Source: Thermococcus sp. Bubb.Bath
GTDB lineage: Archaea; Methanobacteriota_B; Thermococci; Thermococcales; Thermococcaceae
Assembly: GCF_012027595.1 (NCBI RefSeq)
Contig: NZ_SNUR01000002.1
Location: forward strand, 62,001 to 126,000
Reading direction: 5' to 3'
Length of the DNA: 64,000 nucleotides
Below, in pieces: positions 32,396 through 40,546 of this stretch; positions within the stretch are counted from its first letter, which is position 1, and each line of letters opens with the position of its first letter. The notes beneath the pieces are model-generated. The model had not been told where the DNA came from. It ran no database searches and saw only the letters and a program-made list of their open reading frames with translations. The translations under genes and the position numbers were made by a program.

Positions 32396-32743
32396 TCACT
32401 CCTCCTCTCCTATCCGACCAACGGGTTCTACTTCAATTGCAGCTACCCCGTATTTCTTCTCCTTCTCCTCCGAATAAAACTTCCGGTACACCCTTATCCC
32501 TTCCTCAATATCCCCAACCCCGGGGAGGACGTTCTCGATGCCCTCCGATTCGAGCATCTCCCTGAAGGAGGAGTAGACTCTGATGTCCTTCACGACGCAC
32601 ATGAGCCTGTTCTCGAAGATTATCGTGTCCCCGGGCTTTATCTTTTGCCTTTTCTCGTCGTAAAGCCTCCCCTCGATTCTCTTCCTCCCCTCGGTTATTG
32701 CCTTGAGGTATTCCTCTTGGAGCCCCATCTTCCACGTTGCCAC
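32396..32743 (-). CDS. ASCH domain protein
   Basis: 115 residues, PUA-like ASCH fold that binds RNA or modified nucleotides. The signature GxKRIEGRLYDEKR and GDTIIFENR near the N-terminus, and ENVLPGVGDIEEGIRVYRKFYSEEKEKKYG, match the Pyrococcus ASCH protein as I recall. First gene of the unit leading into the ferritin-like pair. Confidence 0.83.
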   Translation of the reverse strand: MATWKMGLQEEYLKAITEGRKRIEGRLYDEKRQKIKPGDTIIFENRLMCVVKDIRVYSSFREMLESEGIENVLPGVGDIEEGIRVYRKFYSEEKEKKYGVAAIEVEPVGRIGEEE

Positions 32744-32754
32744 GGCGGATCACC

Positions 32755-33867
32755 TCAAATTAGTGCTCTTATCAGGCTGGGACTTATCATGAGGAGCCTC
32801 GTCAGGAGCCTCGGCTTCTTTGCGAGGGCCTTAAACGTCCTCAGGTGGTTGTCAAAGTCCGCGTACTCCTCGATGACCTCAATTGCATCATCGCTCCCAA
32901 GTATCTGGAAGATTTTCTCTATCCCGTCCTGATTGAGTCCTTTGAAGATTTTCCTGACTTTCAGCCCGAAGGATACCTGCTTCATGACCTCTGCGCAGGA
33001 TTTGGGGTAGAGTTCAAGGTTGTAGTTGAGAATTGCTCTCGCGAGGTTATGTGCACATATTGAGCCGAAAACTATCCCTCCGGCAGTCGTGGGCTTTATC
33101 TGAAGGGCCGCATCTCCAACGAGGGCAACGTTGTTCCTCACCCAAGGCATCCTCCAGCCAAAGCCTACCGAACCGGCCTTGAACTCCACCATCGATGTTG
33201 GCTTGAGGTTCCTTATCCTGAGGAAGCGCTCCAGGCTTGAGAGCTCCCCGAAGGTTCCAACCCTTGCGAGGTCTTCCTCCACCGGCGTCACCCAGAAGAA
33301 GAAGTCTGGATTTACTTCCTTGTTCACCCAGACCTCCGTGAAGTCCTTTCTGAACTCCCCAATAACTTCGAGCTCGTATCCCTTCAGGAACTCGGCGTTG
33401 CTCTTGGCCCCTATCTCCCTCGCGACGGCACTGGGGATTCCGTCCGCTCCCACGTAGTACCTCGCCTCCACCTCGAAAGTCTCCTTCAGATGCTGGAGCC
33501 TTGCTTTTCCGTTTTTGAATCCCATGAAGCTTGTTCCTACAAAATAGTGTGCTCCCCTCTTTATCGCCCTCTTGGCGAGCTCCCGCTCGAGAACTTTTCT
33601 GTCCACAACATAGGCCTGGGGACTCTTTCTCCCTATCTCAAAGCTCTGGATGCTCGAGTGGAAGACGGCTCCTCTAAGGGAGTTCACCACCGCCTTCTTC
33701 GGGAAGTCGAGCCTCTCGTAGCTCTCAGCCCCGATTATCCCGGTGCAGGCCTTTCCCCCGAAGGATTGCTTTCTCTCAACTAGGGCTATATCAAGCTTTC
33801 CCGCGAGAAGAGACGCCAGGTAGTTGCCGACCGGACCGCCGCCGATTATCAAAACATCGTACCTCAT
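32755..33867 (-). CDS. Geranylgeranyl reductase family FAD-dependent oxidoreductase
   Basis: 370 residues. Rossmann FAD motif IIGGGPVGNYLAS at residues 6-18, the cysteine-containing KACTGIIG of archaeal lipid reductases, YVGADGIPSAVA and LVGDAALQIKPTTAGGI (second FAD motif). Such enzymes saturate the isoprenoid chains of archaeal ether lipids or related prenyl groups. ATG 33867 with SD GGGGTGAGG; the longer upstream frame overlaps pcp antisense and is rejected. Confidence 0.85.
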   Translation of the reverse strand: MRYDVLIIGGGPVGNYLASLLAGKLDIALVERKQSFGGKACTGIIGAESYERLDFPKKAVVNSLRGAVFHSSIQSFEIGRKSPQAYVVDRKVLERELAKRAIKRGAHYFVGTSFMGFKNGKARLQHLKETFEVEARYYVGADGIPSAVAREIGAKSNAEFLKGYELEVIGEFRKDFTEVWVNKEVNPDFFFWVTPVEEDLARVGTFGELSSLERFLRIRNLKPTSMVEFKAGSVGFGWRMPWVRNNVALVGDAALQIKPTTAGGIVFGSICAHNLARAILNYNLELYPKSCAEVMKQVSFGLKVRKIFKGLNQDGIEKIFQILGSDDAIEVIEEYADFDNHLRTFKALAKKPRLLTRLLMISPSLIRALI

Positions 33868-33928
33868 CCTCACCCCTCGGATGAAGTGGTTTTTAAAGCC
33901 TAAAAACCTAACCTTTTTGGTGATTCGG

Positions 33929-34549
33929 ATGAAGGTTCTCGTTACGGGCTTTGAGCCGTTTGGCGGCGAGAAGATCAACCCCTCATGGGCGGCCGTTAGA
34001 AGGCTTCCGGATGAAGTTGAGGGTGTTGAAGTAATTAAATTCCAGCTCCCAGTCACTTTCAACGGAGTCAGGGAGACACTCCCTAGGATGATAGTCAAAG
34101 AGCATCCAGATGCCGTTGTCCTGACAGGACAGGCGGGTGGTAGGCCGAACATAACCGTCGAAAGGGTCGCGATAAACGTCATGGACTCAACGATGCCCGA
34201 CAACGAGGGATACAAGCCGGAAGATGAGCCTGTCTTTGAGGGGGCTCTCACTGCCTACTTCGCCACGCTTCCGATAAAGGTCATCGTGAGGGCCCTGAGG
34301 AAGGCGAAGATACCCGCCTCGATCTCGAACACTGCAGGAACCTACGTGTGCAACGCGGCTATGTTCACGGCCCTTCACACGATAGCCGTTTCTGGGATGG
34401 ATGCAAAAGCGGGCTTCATACACGTCCCCTTCAGCCACGAGCAAGCCCTTGACAAGCCGAGGCCTTCGATGGCGCTTGAAACCATCGAGAAGGCTTTAGA
34501 AATCTCGATTAGAACCCTTATTGATGATTTGAACAGGGAGCGCATCTAA
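33929..34549 (+). CDS. pcp: Pyrrolidone-carboxylate peptidase (pyroglutamyl peptidase)
   Basis: Removes N-terminal pyroglutamate from peptides; C15 cysteine peptidase, 206 residues. Catalytic triad E79 (TVERVA), C141 (TYVCNAAMF), H165 (FIHVPF); N-terminal TGFEPFGG motif. ATG 33929 with GGTGAT SD. Divergent from the geranylgeranyl reductase gene; the stop overlaps the next convergent gene. Confidence 0.95.
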   Translation: MKVLVTGFEPFGGEKINPSWAAVRRLPDEVEGVEVIKFQLPVTFNGVRETLPRMIVKEHPDAVVLTGQAGGRPNITVERVAINVMDSTMPDNEGYKPEDEPVFEGALTAYFATLPIKVIVRALRKAKIPASISNTAGTYVCNAAMFTALHTIAVSGMDAKAGFIHVPFSHEQALDKPRPSMALETIEKALEISIRTLIDDLNRERI

Positions 34550-34866
34550 AGCTCGTTGAAGTCTATCTCATATGAAACCGAACCGTTGAAGCTCTGGGCT
34601 TCCTTGAACCTCGCTATTATTCCGCTCAGGGCCTCGACGAGGGCCCCTCTTATTTCTCCCATCAACTTTTCAGCCTCGTCCCTGCTCTGGAGTTCGAAGA
34701 CCCTCTCCTTCAGCTCCGATAGGGGGACGTCATTTTCTTCTATCTTAACGGCGGGGTCTATGCCGTTCAGGACGTTCTGGAGCTCCTCGTCGAACTCCAG
34801 CTCCCTGACCTTGACCTGGTAGAGGCCATTTGGGATGTCATACTCCTTGTCGAAGACTATTCTCAT
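34546..34866 (-). CDS. Conserved Thermococcales protein of unknown function
   Basis: 106 residues, acidic; a beta-rich N-terminus (RIVFDKEYDIPNGLYQVKVRELEFDEEL) and a helical C-terminal half. No domain recognised. ATG 34866 (spacing 9 from GGGTGAT) or GTG 34872. Its stop overlaps the pcp stop on the opposite strand. DUF460 gene is divergent. Confidence 0.6.
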   Translation of the reverse strand: MRIVFDKEYDIPNGLYQVKVRELEFDEELQNVLNGIDPAVKIEENDVPLSELKERVFELQSRDEAEKLMGEIRGALVEALSGIIARFKEAQSFNGSVSYEIDFNEL

Positions 34867-34986
34867 CTTCACGGAATCACCCTTACGTTCTTGGAGTCTT
34901 CCCCTTAAATACCCTACCGGTTCAGACTTCGAACCCTCTAATCTTTTAAAGCACCCGTAGAATCCTCCATTTGAGGGTGAGGGATT

Positions 34987-36999
34987 ATTCTCGTACTGGG
35001 TCTTGACGTCGTTGGCGAGAACCCTAAGAGGTTCGCGGTGGTGGGCTGGTTCAACGGGAGACTGGAGAGGAAGGGTGAGTTCACGCTATACCGTCTAATA
35101 CGCTTCATCCAGGCGAAGAGGCCGGATATAGTGGCCATCGACAGCGTTACAGAGCTCGGCGATGACCTTAGGAAGTTCTTGCGCTCCCTTCCGCCGGGAA
35201 CAAAGCTTGTTCAGGTCACCGGAAAGCCCGGAGAGCAGAGGACCCTGCAGAGCCTTGCCAAAGAGCACGACATAAGGACGGGCGACCGCTTTGACCCCTA
35301 CGAGGAGGCCAAGCTGGCAGCCCTTTTGGCAAGTAAGGGGGTCGGCTACGAGGTTCTTGCCTTCGAGGATGAAGTGATAGTCAAGGTAACCCGTGGCAGG
35401 AGCCACGGAAAGGGTGGCTGGAGCCAGGACAGATACAGAAAGAGGGTTCACAACCTTGTCCGCGACAAGGTGAGGGAGATAGAGGAGAGGCTTAGGAGGG
35501 CTGACCTTCCCTTTGACCTTGAGACTGAGGAGAAGGACTACGGGCTGGCTAGGGGAGAGTTTAGGGTCTACGCCAGTAGGGAGGAGCTCGCCGGCTTAAT
35601 ACGGTCGATGAGGGGAGGAGACGTCGAGGTTAGGATTCAGCCGGTTGAAAGGTCTGAACTCGGTTTCGCCCCGCTGAAGAAGGAGGAGGCAATAAAGGAA
35701 AGGAAGAGCCTCATCGTGGGCATAGACCCTGGAATAACCGTCGGAATAGCGGTGATCGACCTCGACGGCAGGATCATAGCTCTTCACAGCGAGAGGAACA
35801 TGCCCGTCGGAGAGGTGTTCCGCTTCATCAGCGATATTGGACATCCGGTTGTAGTTGCAACAGATGTCTCTCCAGCCCCTGGCTTCGTGGAGAAGATAGC
35901 CCGCTCCTTTAAAGCTTCCCTCTTCGTTCCCCGGGAGAGCCTCCGGATAGATGAAAAGAACGAGTTCCTCCGCGACCTGGGGATAACCGTTGACGACGAC
36001 CACCAGAGGGACGCTCTGGCCGCCGCGTACAAGGCCTACCTCCGGCTGAAACCGAAGCTCGAGCACATAGACTCCCGTCTGCGGGAGGCGGGTTTAAGCA
36101 GAAAGTCCGAGGAGGTAAAGGCCCTCGTCATCCAAGGATACAACCTCGGGGAGGCCATGCAGAGGGTCACCCTGCGTGAGAGGAGAACGGAGGAAGAAGA
36201 GGAGCAAGAAATGGAGAGGAGCTTCGACGCTGGCCCGTACCTCAAGAGGATACGCGAGCTTGAGAGGAGGATAGAGTTCCTTGAGAGGGAGAACGAGGAG
36301 CTCAGGGGGATCATAAAGGAGCAGCGGAAGACCATAGGAAAGCTTGAGCGGAAGATAGCGGACTACGATGACGAGGTCAGAAGGAAGGTTCTCCGCGAGC
36401 GCGAGCTGGAGGCCAAGGTGAGGAGGATAGAAGTCCTTGAGAAACAGCTGAGGGAGGCCAAAGCGGTTATTGAACGGCTGGGCAGGGACTTGGTTCAGGT
36501 CAAGCGCATGAACGTGGTCGAGATACGCGGCTCTGCCGTTCCCCTCAAAGTCCTCAGGGTTCTCAGCTGGCGCGAGCTGGAGAGGATAGAGCGCGAAGTT
36601 GGCCTGAGACGGGGCGATGTACTCTTCGTGGCCAACCCCGCCGGTGCGGGAAAGGCGATAGCGGAAGAGCTCGTTGAGAAGGGGGTAAGGGCGATAATAA
36701 CGGAGAAGCCGCTGCCTGAGGCGGTCGCCAGAGTCTTCCGCGAGGCTCACGTTCCCTTCTTCACGAGTGAGAAGCTCGATGTCAAGAGGGTAGACGAGTT
36801 CGCGGTTGTGGAGAGGGAAACCCTGGAGAGGGCCATTGAGGAACTGCTGGATAAGTGGGAGAAGGAAGACCGCGAGAGGGAGGCCGAGAAGTTCGTCAGG
36901 CTTCTCGAGGAGTACAGGATTGAGAGGGTTAAGGAGCTGGAGAGAAAGGCCAGGGAAGAGATTGAGGAAGAGAAGCGAAGAAAGGGGTCGGACCTTTAG
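34987..36999 (+). CDS. DUF460 protein (RNase H-like fold with coiled coil)
   Basis: About 670 residues. N-terminal RNase H-like domain starting VLGLDVVGENPKRFAVV; a second one with VGIDPGITVGIAVID, ATDVSP and DDDHQRDALAAAYKA near residues 250-350; long coiled coil (about 410-510); C-terminal alpha/beta region and a charged helix. Function unknown; a nuclease-like fold is likely. The conserved first strand lies upstream of any ATG/GTG/TTG, and only ATT codons (34984, 34987) follow the SD GGGTGA (34975-34980), so an ATT start is proposed; GTG 35038 would delete the first strand. Confidence 0.78.
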   Translation: MLVLGLDVVGENPKRFAVVGWFNGRLERKGEFTLYRLIRFIQAKRPDIVAIDSVTELGDDLRKFLRSLPPGTKLVQVTGKPGEQRTLQSLAKEHDIRTGDRFDPYEEAKLAALLASKGVGYEVLAFEDEVIVKVTRGRSHGKGGWSQDRYRKRVHNLVRDKVREIEERLRRADLPFDLETEEKDYGLARGEFRVYASREELAGLIRSMRGGDVEVRIQPVERSELGFAPLKKEEAIKERKSLIVGIDPGITVGIAVIDLDGRIIALHSERNMPVGEVFRFISDIGHPVVVATDVSPAPGFVEKIARSFKASLFVPRESLRIDEKNEFLRDLGITVDDDHQRDALAAAYKAYLRLKPKLEHIDSRLREAGLSRKSEEVKALVIQGYNLGEAMQRVTLRERRTEEEEEQEMERSFDAGPYLKRIRELERRIEFLERENEELRGIIKEQRKTIGKLERKIADYDDEVRRKVLRERELEAKVRRIEVLEKQLREAKAVIERLGRDLVQVKRMNVVEIRGSAVPLKVLRVLSWRELERIEREVGLRRGDVLFVANPAGAGKAIAEELVEKGVRAIITEKPLPEAVARVFREAHVPFFTSEKLDVKRVDEFAVVERETLERAIEELLDKWEKEDREREAEKFVRLLEEYRIERVKELERKAREEIEEEKRRKGSDL

Positions 37000-37310
37000 C
37001 CTCGCTGCTCTCCAACGGCATCCGCGAGAAGGCTCCTTAGTTTTTGAAGGTGGTCCCCCGTCTCCCTTGCCCCTTTCTCCGTTATCTTCACGGCCGTCCT
37101 TGGCCTGTCCGCTATGACCTTGTAAACCTTCACGTAGCCTTCTCTTTCAAGGACCTTGAGATGGGAGTCGAGGTTTCCCGGCGTCACATCGAGAACCTTC
37201 TGGAGGTCTCTGAATAGGGCCCTCTCCCTTGGCAGGAGGTAGAGCATGATGCCGAGCCGGAGTGGGTTTCCGAGTATGTGGTTGCCGCTCAGCTCCTTTA
37301 GTGCTTTCAT
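36996..37310 (-). CDS. Winged-helix transcriptional regulator
   Basis: 104 residues, one wHTH: LGNPLRLGIMLYLLPRERALFRDLQKVLDVTPGNLDSHLKVLEREGYVKV (helix-turn-helix plus wing), then a short dimerisation helix. ArsR/PadR-like small regulator, usually paired with a membrane protein; here the preceding gene on the same strand encodes one (4 bases apart), so it probably controls that pair. ATG 37310, SD GGTGATAGG. Confidence 0.8.
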   Translation of the reverse strand: MKALKELSGNHILGNPLRLGIMLYLLPRERALFRDLQKVLDVTPGNLDSHLKVLEREGYVKVYKVIADRPRTAVKITEKGARETGDHLQKLRSLLADAVGEQRG

Positions 37311-37314
37311 CCTA

Positions 37315-37920
37315 TCACCGTTCAATGGCTCTGAAGGCGGAGTGGAGGTAGAGTAGTATCGTTGTAGCAAAGCCGAGTGAGACCACGAAGCCGGCCCATA
37401 CCATCGCTCCACTCTCCATCCTCCACGCCAGCGGTATGGCCAGCGCTGGAATCAGGAATGCCGGAACCATCTCGTTCTCGGCCCCACAGCAGCTTTTTAA
37501 AATTATCCACTGGCCGAGGAGCGAGGCGCTGATAAAGCTCAGGAAGCCCACGGCCAGGCTCGCCTCCTCGTTTATCCCTGGGTTCAGTGAGGGGAGTAGA
37601 ATCCATCCCAGAATCGCACCGGTTATCCACGCCCCCGCTATCTCCCAGCCAATCTTTTTTCCGGAGTCCCTTCTGATTCCAGAGATGGCCGCTATTCTCC
37701 TCCAAACCTTTGAGGTGAGGGCAATTACAATAACCGTTGCAGTCGTCCAGTATGCGATGCTGAAAGCAGATCCGCCATTGAAGAACCGGAGTATAACGTA
37801 GAACAGGGTCATCACTGCCAGAAAACCCGCGAAGTTCATGGCGGCATACATCTTCCCAGCGGCTATCAGCTTCCCCTCGACTTTCTCAAGCACACTCTTG
37901 AGTTCCTTAACTTCTTCCAT
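37315..37920 (-). CDS. Integral membrane protein paired with a wHTH regulator
   Basis: 201 residues: a short helical N-terminus then six membrane helices; no transport motif recognised. ATG 37920 has SD GGTGAT. Operon with the following winged-helix gene. This arrangement (multi-helix membrane protein plus small wHTH) is common in archaea; the membrane partner may sense or sequester. Confidence 0.65.
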   Translation of the reverse strand: MEEVKELKSVLEKVEGKLIAAGKMYAAMNFAGFLAVMTLFYVILRFFNGGSAFSIAYWTTATVIVIALTSKVWRRIAAISGIRRDSGKKIGWEIAGAWITGAILGWILLPSLNPGINEEASLAVGFLSFISASLLGQWIILKSCCGAENEMVPAFLIPALAIPLAWRMESGAMVWAGFVVSLGFATTILLYLHSAFRAIER

Positions 37921-37986
37921 TCCCATCACCAGTTTAGAGTAGATGCTCGCCCTATTTATAGCGTGGAGTTTCTCTGGATTTCAGAA

Positions 37987-38187
37987 TTAGCCCCCTGCCC
38001 TCGTCCTCATTAGAAACTCCATGAACTTCTTTATCTCCCCTCCTTCGCCTTCCATGACTATCCTATTGAGTGGAATCTTGTTCTGCATAACAACTTCAAG
38101 AAGCTCTAGGCTCACTTCTGCCCTGCTCTGCCGGCGGATTTCTTCGAGCTCTTCGAGTGAAACAGGGGTTTCAATGATCCTCTTCAA
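37987..38187 (-). CDS. Small protein of unknown function (66 residues)
   Basis: TTG start at 38187 with SD GGAGGT six bases upstream; helical, charged (VSLEELEEIRRQSRAEVSLELLE). No family recognised. The start overlaps the last 17 bases of the ATPase remnant, and the SD lies inside that remnant, so it may have belonged to the same operon. Confidence 0.45.
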   Translation of the reverse strand: MKRIIETPVSLEELEEIRRQSRAEVSLELLEVVMQNKIPLNRIVMEGEGGEIKKFMEFLMRTRAGG

Positions 38188-38679
38188 GCAGAAACCTCCA
38201 CAGGGGAATCAGCTTTATTCCATCTACCTCTTTCTCAATGTCCCAGTTTATAACGTAGGCTTTCTTCCATCCTGTCGTCTGTATTGAGCTCTTTATTGCC
38301 CGCAGTTCTCTCCTAAGGGTTTCCGGGTCGCTCAAGTCGTAGCTCACCTGAATGAGTGTCTCCTCTTCAGGTAAAGCTCTCCAGAGGACCCAAAGAGCTC
38401 TTCGATGGTTGGTATTAGATCAGTAAGCGTCGAGACCTTCTTTTCGAGCCTCTCGTCCTCGAAATTGATATAGAAGATTCTGTCCCTGGGGATTTTCATG
38501 GACAGCTCGTTGATCAACTGGAACATTAGGTACGTCTTCCCAGTCCTTCGACAGCCGGCGAAGGTGACAACTTTTCTTGGCTTCTCAGAGATTAACGAGA
38601 AGTCGGAATCTCTTTCAATGAGTTTCGGTGTCCAGGTCTCCTGCCATTCTGTTATGACTCTCGCGAGGCTCTCGTTCAT
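38171..38679 (-). pseudogene. Remnant of an archaeal AAA-type ATPase with a large internal deletion
   Basis: Frame from ATG 38679 encodes the N-terminal P-loop part (Walker A GCRRTGKT, residues 42-49, then IFYINFEDERL) and stops after about 110 residues. Immediately after, in another frame, lies the C-terminal end typical of the same family: TLIQVSYDLSDPETLRRELRA, then YVINWD and IPLWRFLLE, ending at 38171. The middle of the usual ~400-residue protein, including the DUF4143-like part, is missing. Junction near 38360-38370. A clear pseudogene. Confidence 0.82.
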
Positions 38680-38757
38680 GGTCTTATTTTTGTAGTTTTG
38701 TTTATAAATCCTGCTAAGTATACTTTACATTTATTTATAAAGTCCTGTTTATCAAAC

Positions 38758-39732
38758 TCATTCGACCCTAAAAGTTAGACCCTTTTCTCTGGCCTTCTTC
38801 TCAACCTGGAGCCTGAACTGGCAGGCCTTACATATCTCGCCGGTGGTGGGTTGCCCACATATTTTACAGCGGTTCAGCTCGCTGGTCTTTTTAGTGTAGG
38901 TCTTCGCTATCAGCGGGAAGAGCTTGTCGTAACTCCTCAGTATCTGGTACTTCGTTCCGGGGTGCCTCTCCTCCATCTCGTTGAGCCAGTCCCTTATCTC
39001 TGCCCTAAAGGCCTCGACAGCATAAGGACACTCGCTTAAATCGACCTCTATGTTGTTCAGAACTGCGTAGAGGACTATCTCCTTCTCCGGAATCTCGCGG
39101 AGGGGCTTTATCCTAGGGACGAGCTCAGGGTGTATCTCTTCATAGTACGGTCCCGTCCTTCCGAGGCGCGCTATGTCTCCCCTCAGGATGTTCATCACGA
39201 ACATCTGAACCTCATCGTCAAGGTTGTGGCCGACCGCTAATTTGTCAGCTCCAACGTCCTTTGCCGCGTAGTTGAGGAGCCAGCGCCTCCACACGCCGCA
39301 GTAGGAGCAGGCCCCAACGCGCTCGCCTTTCTCAAAGCTCCCCATTATCTCGACGGTTTCATCCAGCGTGAAGCCGATGTATTCTTTGAACGAATAGATG
39401 CGGTGCTCTATCCCGAGCTTCTCCGCGTTTCTTTTGGCAACCTCAATGCTCTTCGGCCTGTAGCCGGAAATCCCCTCGTCTATCGTAATGGCCACCAGCT
39501 CGAAGGGGAACTTCTCGCGGAGCTTGGCCAAAAGGTGCATGAGGACGACGCTGTCCTTTCCTCCCGAGACACCGACGGCTACCCTCTCCCCCCTCTCTAT
39601 GAGGCGGTACTTCTTCACTGTCTCCTTGAACTTCTTTTCCACCATCTCGTTGAAGTGTTTGTGGCAGTAGTAGAGTCCGCTGTACCTTGCGTGATAGACT
39701 GCCGGCCTTCCGCACTTCGAACACTTCATCAT
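38758..39732 (-). CDS. ttuA: tRNA 2-thiolation enzyme (TtuA/TtcA family)
   Basis: 324 residues. N-terminal zinc finger (C3, C6, C22, H25 counted from the second Met), PP-loop SGGKDS at 55-60, cluster cysteines in GACSYCGVWRR and LSECPY, C-terminal zinc finger CKICG...CKAC. The family adenylates a uridine and adds sulfur using a 4Fe-4S cluster; TtuA makes 2-thio-T at position 54, important for tRNA heat stability. A TATA about 25 bases before the tandem ATGs and no SD suggest a leaderless message. NCS6-type U34 thiolase is the alternative. Confidence 0.82.
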   Translation of the reverse strand: MMKCSKCGRPAVYHARYSGLYYCHKHFNEMVEKKFKETVKKYRLIERGERVAVGVSGGKDSVVLMHLLAKLREKFPFELVAITIDEGISGYRPKSIEVAKRNAEKLGIEHRIYSFKEYIGFTLDETVEIMGSFEKGERVGACSYCGVWRRWLLNYAAKDVGADKLAVGHNLDDEVQMFVMNILRGDIARLGRTGPYYEEIHPELVPRIKPLREIPEKEIVLYAVLNNIEVDLSECPYAVEAFRAEIRDWLNEMEERHPGTKYQILRSYDKLFPLIAKTYTKKTSELNRCKICGQPTTGEICKACQFRLQVEKKAREKGLTFRVE

Positions 39733-39750
39733 GAACCCAGAATCGTGGAT

Positions 39751-39761
39751 GCATTTAAAAA
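39751..39761. promoter_or_regulatory. AT-rich core promoter shared by divergent ttuA and KaiC-like gene
   Basis: CATTTAAAAA is a TATA-like element for the minus strand (about 25 bases before 39732) and, read the other way, about 37 bases before ATG 39794 on the plus strand. It is the only TATA-like sequence in the 61-base gap. Confidence 0.45.
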
Positions 39762-39793
39762 GTGATTGGCCGAGACTTAGGATCGGTGAGTGC

Positions 39794-40546
39794 ATGGGGG
39801 AAATCAAGACTGTGAGAACCGGCATCAAAGTACTCGATGAGATGTTGGGTGGGGGTCTCCTCGACGACAGCACCCTTCTGATAGTCTACAATACGTACTC
39901 ATTCGGCTGGGCCCTGGGGGTTCAGATCTTCAGAAAGCTCGTTGATTCTGGTGGATTTGGGGTTGTGAGCAACTACTCTTTCCCTATAAGCCTCCTTGTG
40001 AAGTACGCGGGGGCTATGGGTTACGACTTCATAGAGAGCGGTGAGAAGGGGGATCTGGTGATAATAGACGTTTTTGGGTCCACCTACGATATCCGTTCGG
40101 ATCTTCCCTTTGTTTACTACACTGGCAAACTGGGTCCTGAAAACTACTTGGCCGAGATGGTGGGGGCTTACAGAGGGGCCATAGAAGACCACCTTGGGGG
40201 TAGAAAACCCATAGGGATAAGCGTTACCCTGGACGGCCTGGCGGGCCTCTTTGGGGAGGAAAGCACGATACGGGTCTTGAAACGGAATCTGGCAATGAAA
40301 GAGGCCGCCAGGATGTCGGAGGACAGAAAGCGCCCTATAAACATTTTCTTACTCAACAAGGACAGGGTCTCCGAGAGATTCATCTCATGGGTGGGCGAGT
40401 ATTCGGAACATATAGTTGAATTCACGGCGTCATCGAGCCCCGGTGTTGAGAGAATGGCTGTTAGAAAGTCCCTGCTCCCAGATTTCGTCCCTAGAACGGC
40501 AGAGTTCAGGTTTAAAAAAGGGAGGATAGGGATCTTCCCGGGATGA
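39794..40546 (+). CDS. KaiC/RadA-fold protein with degenerate P-loop
   Basis: 250 residues with the RecA-fold start TGIKVLDEMLGGGLL typical of KaiC-like archaeal ATPases. Where Walker A (GxxxxGKT) is expected the sequence reads VYNTYSFGWALG, with no Gly-Lys-Thr, so ATP binding is doubtful. A Walker B-like DLVIIDVFG is present. Possibly a regulatory pseudo-ATPase. ATG 39794 with SD GGTGAG. Confidence 0.68.
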   Translation: MGEIKTVRTGIKVLDEMLGGGLLDDSTLLIVYNTYSFGWALGVQIFRKLVDSGGFGVVSNYSFPISLLVKYAGAMGYDFIESGEKGDLVIIDVFGSTYDIRSDLPFVYYTGKLGPENYLAEMVGAYRGAIEDHLGGRKPIGISVTLDGLAGLFGEESTIRVLKRNLAMKEAARMSEDRKRPINIFLLNKDRVSERFISWVGEYSEHIVEFTASSSPGVERMAVRKSLLPDFVPRTAEFRFKKGRIGIFPG

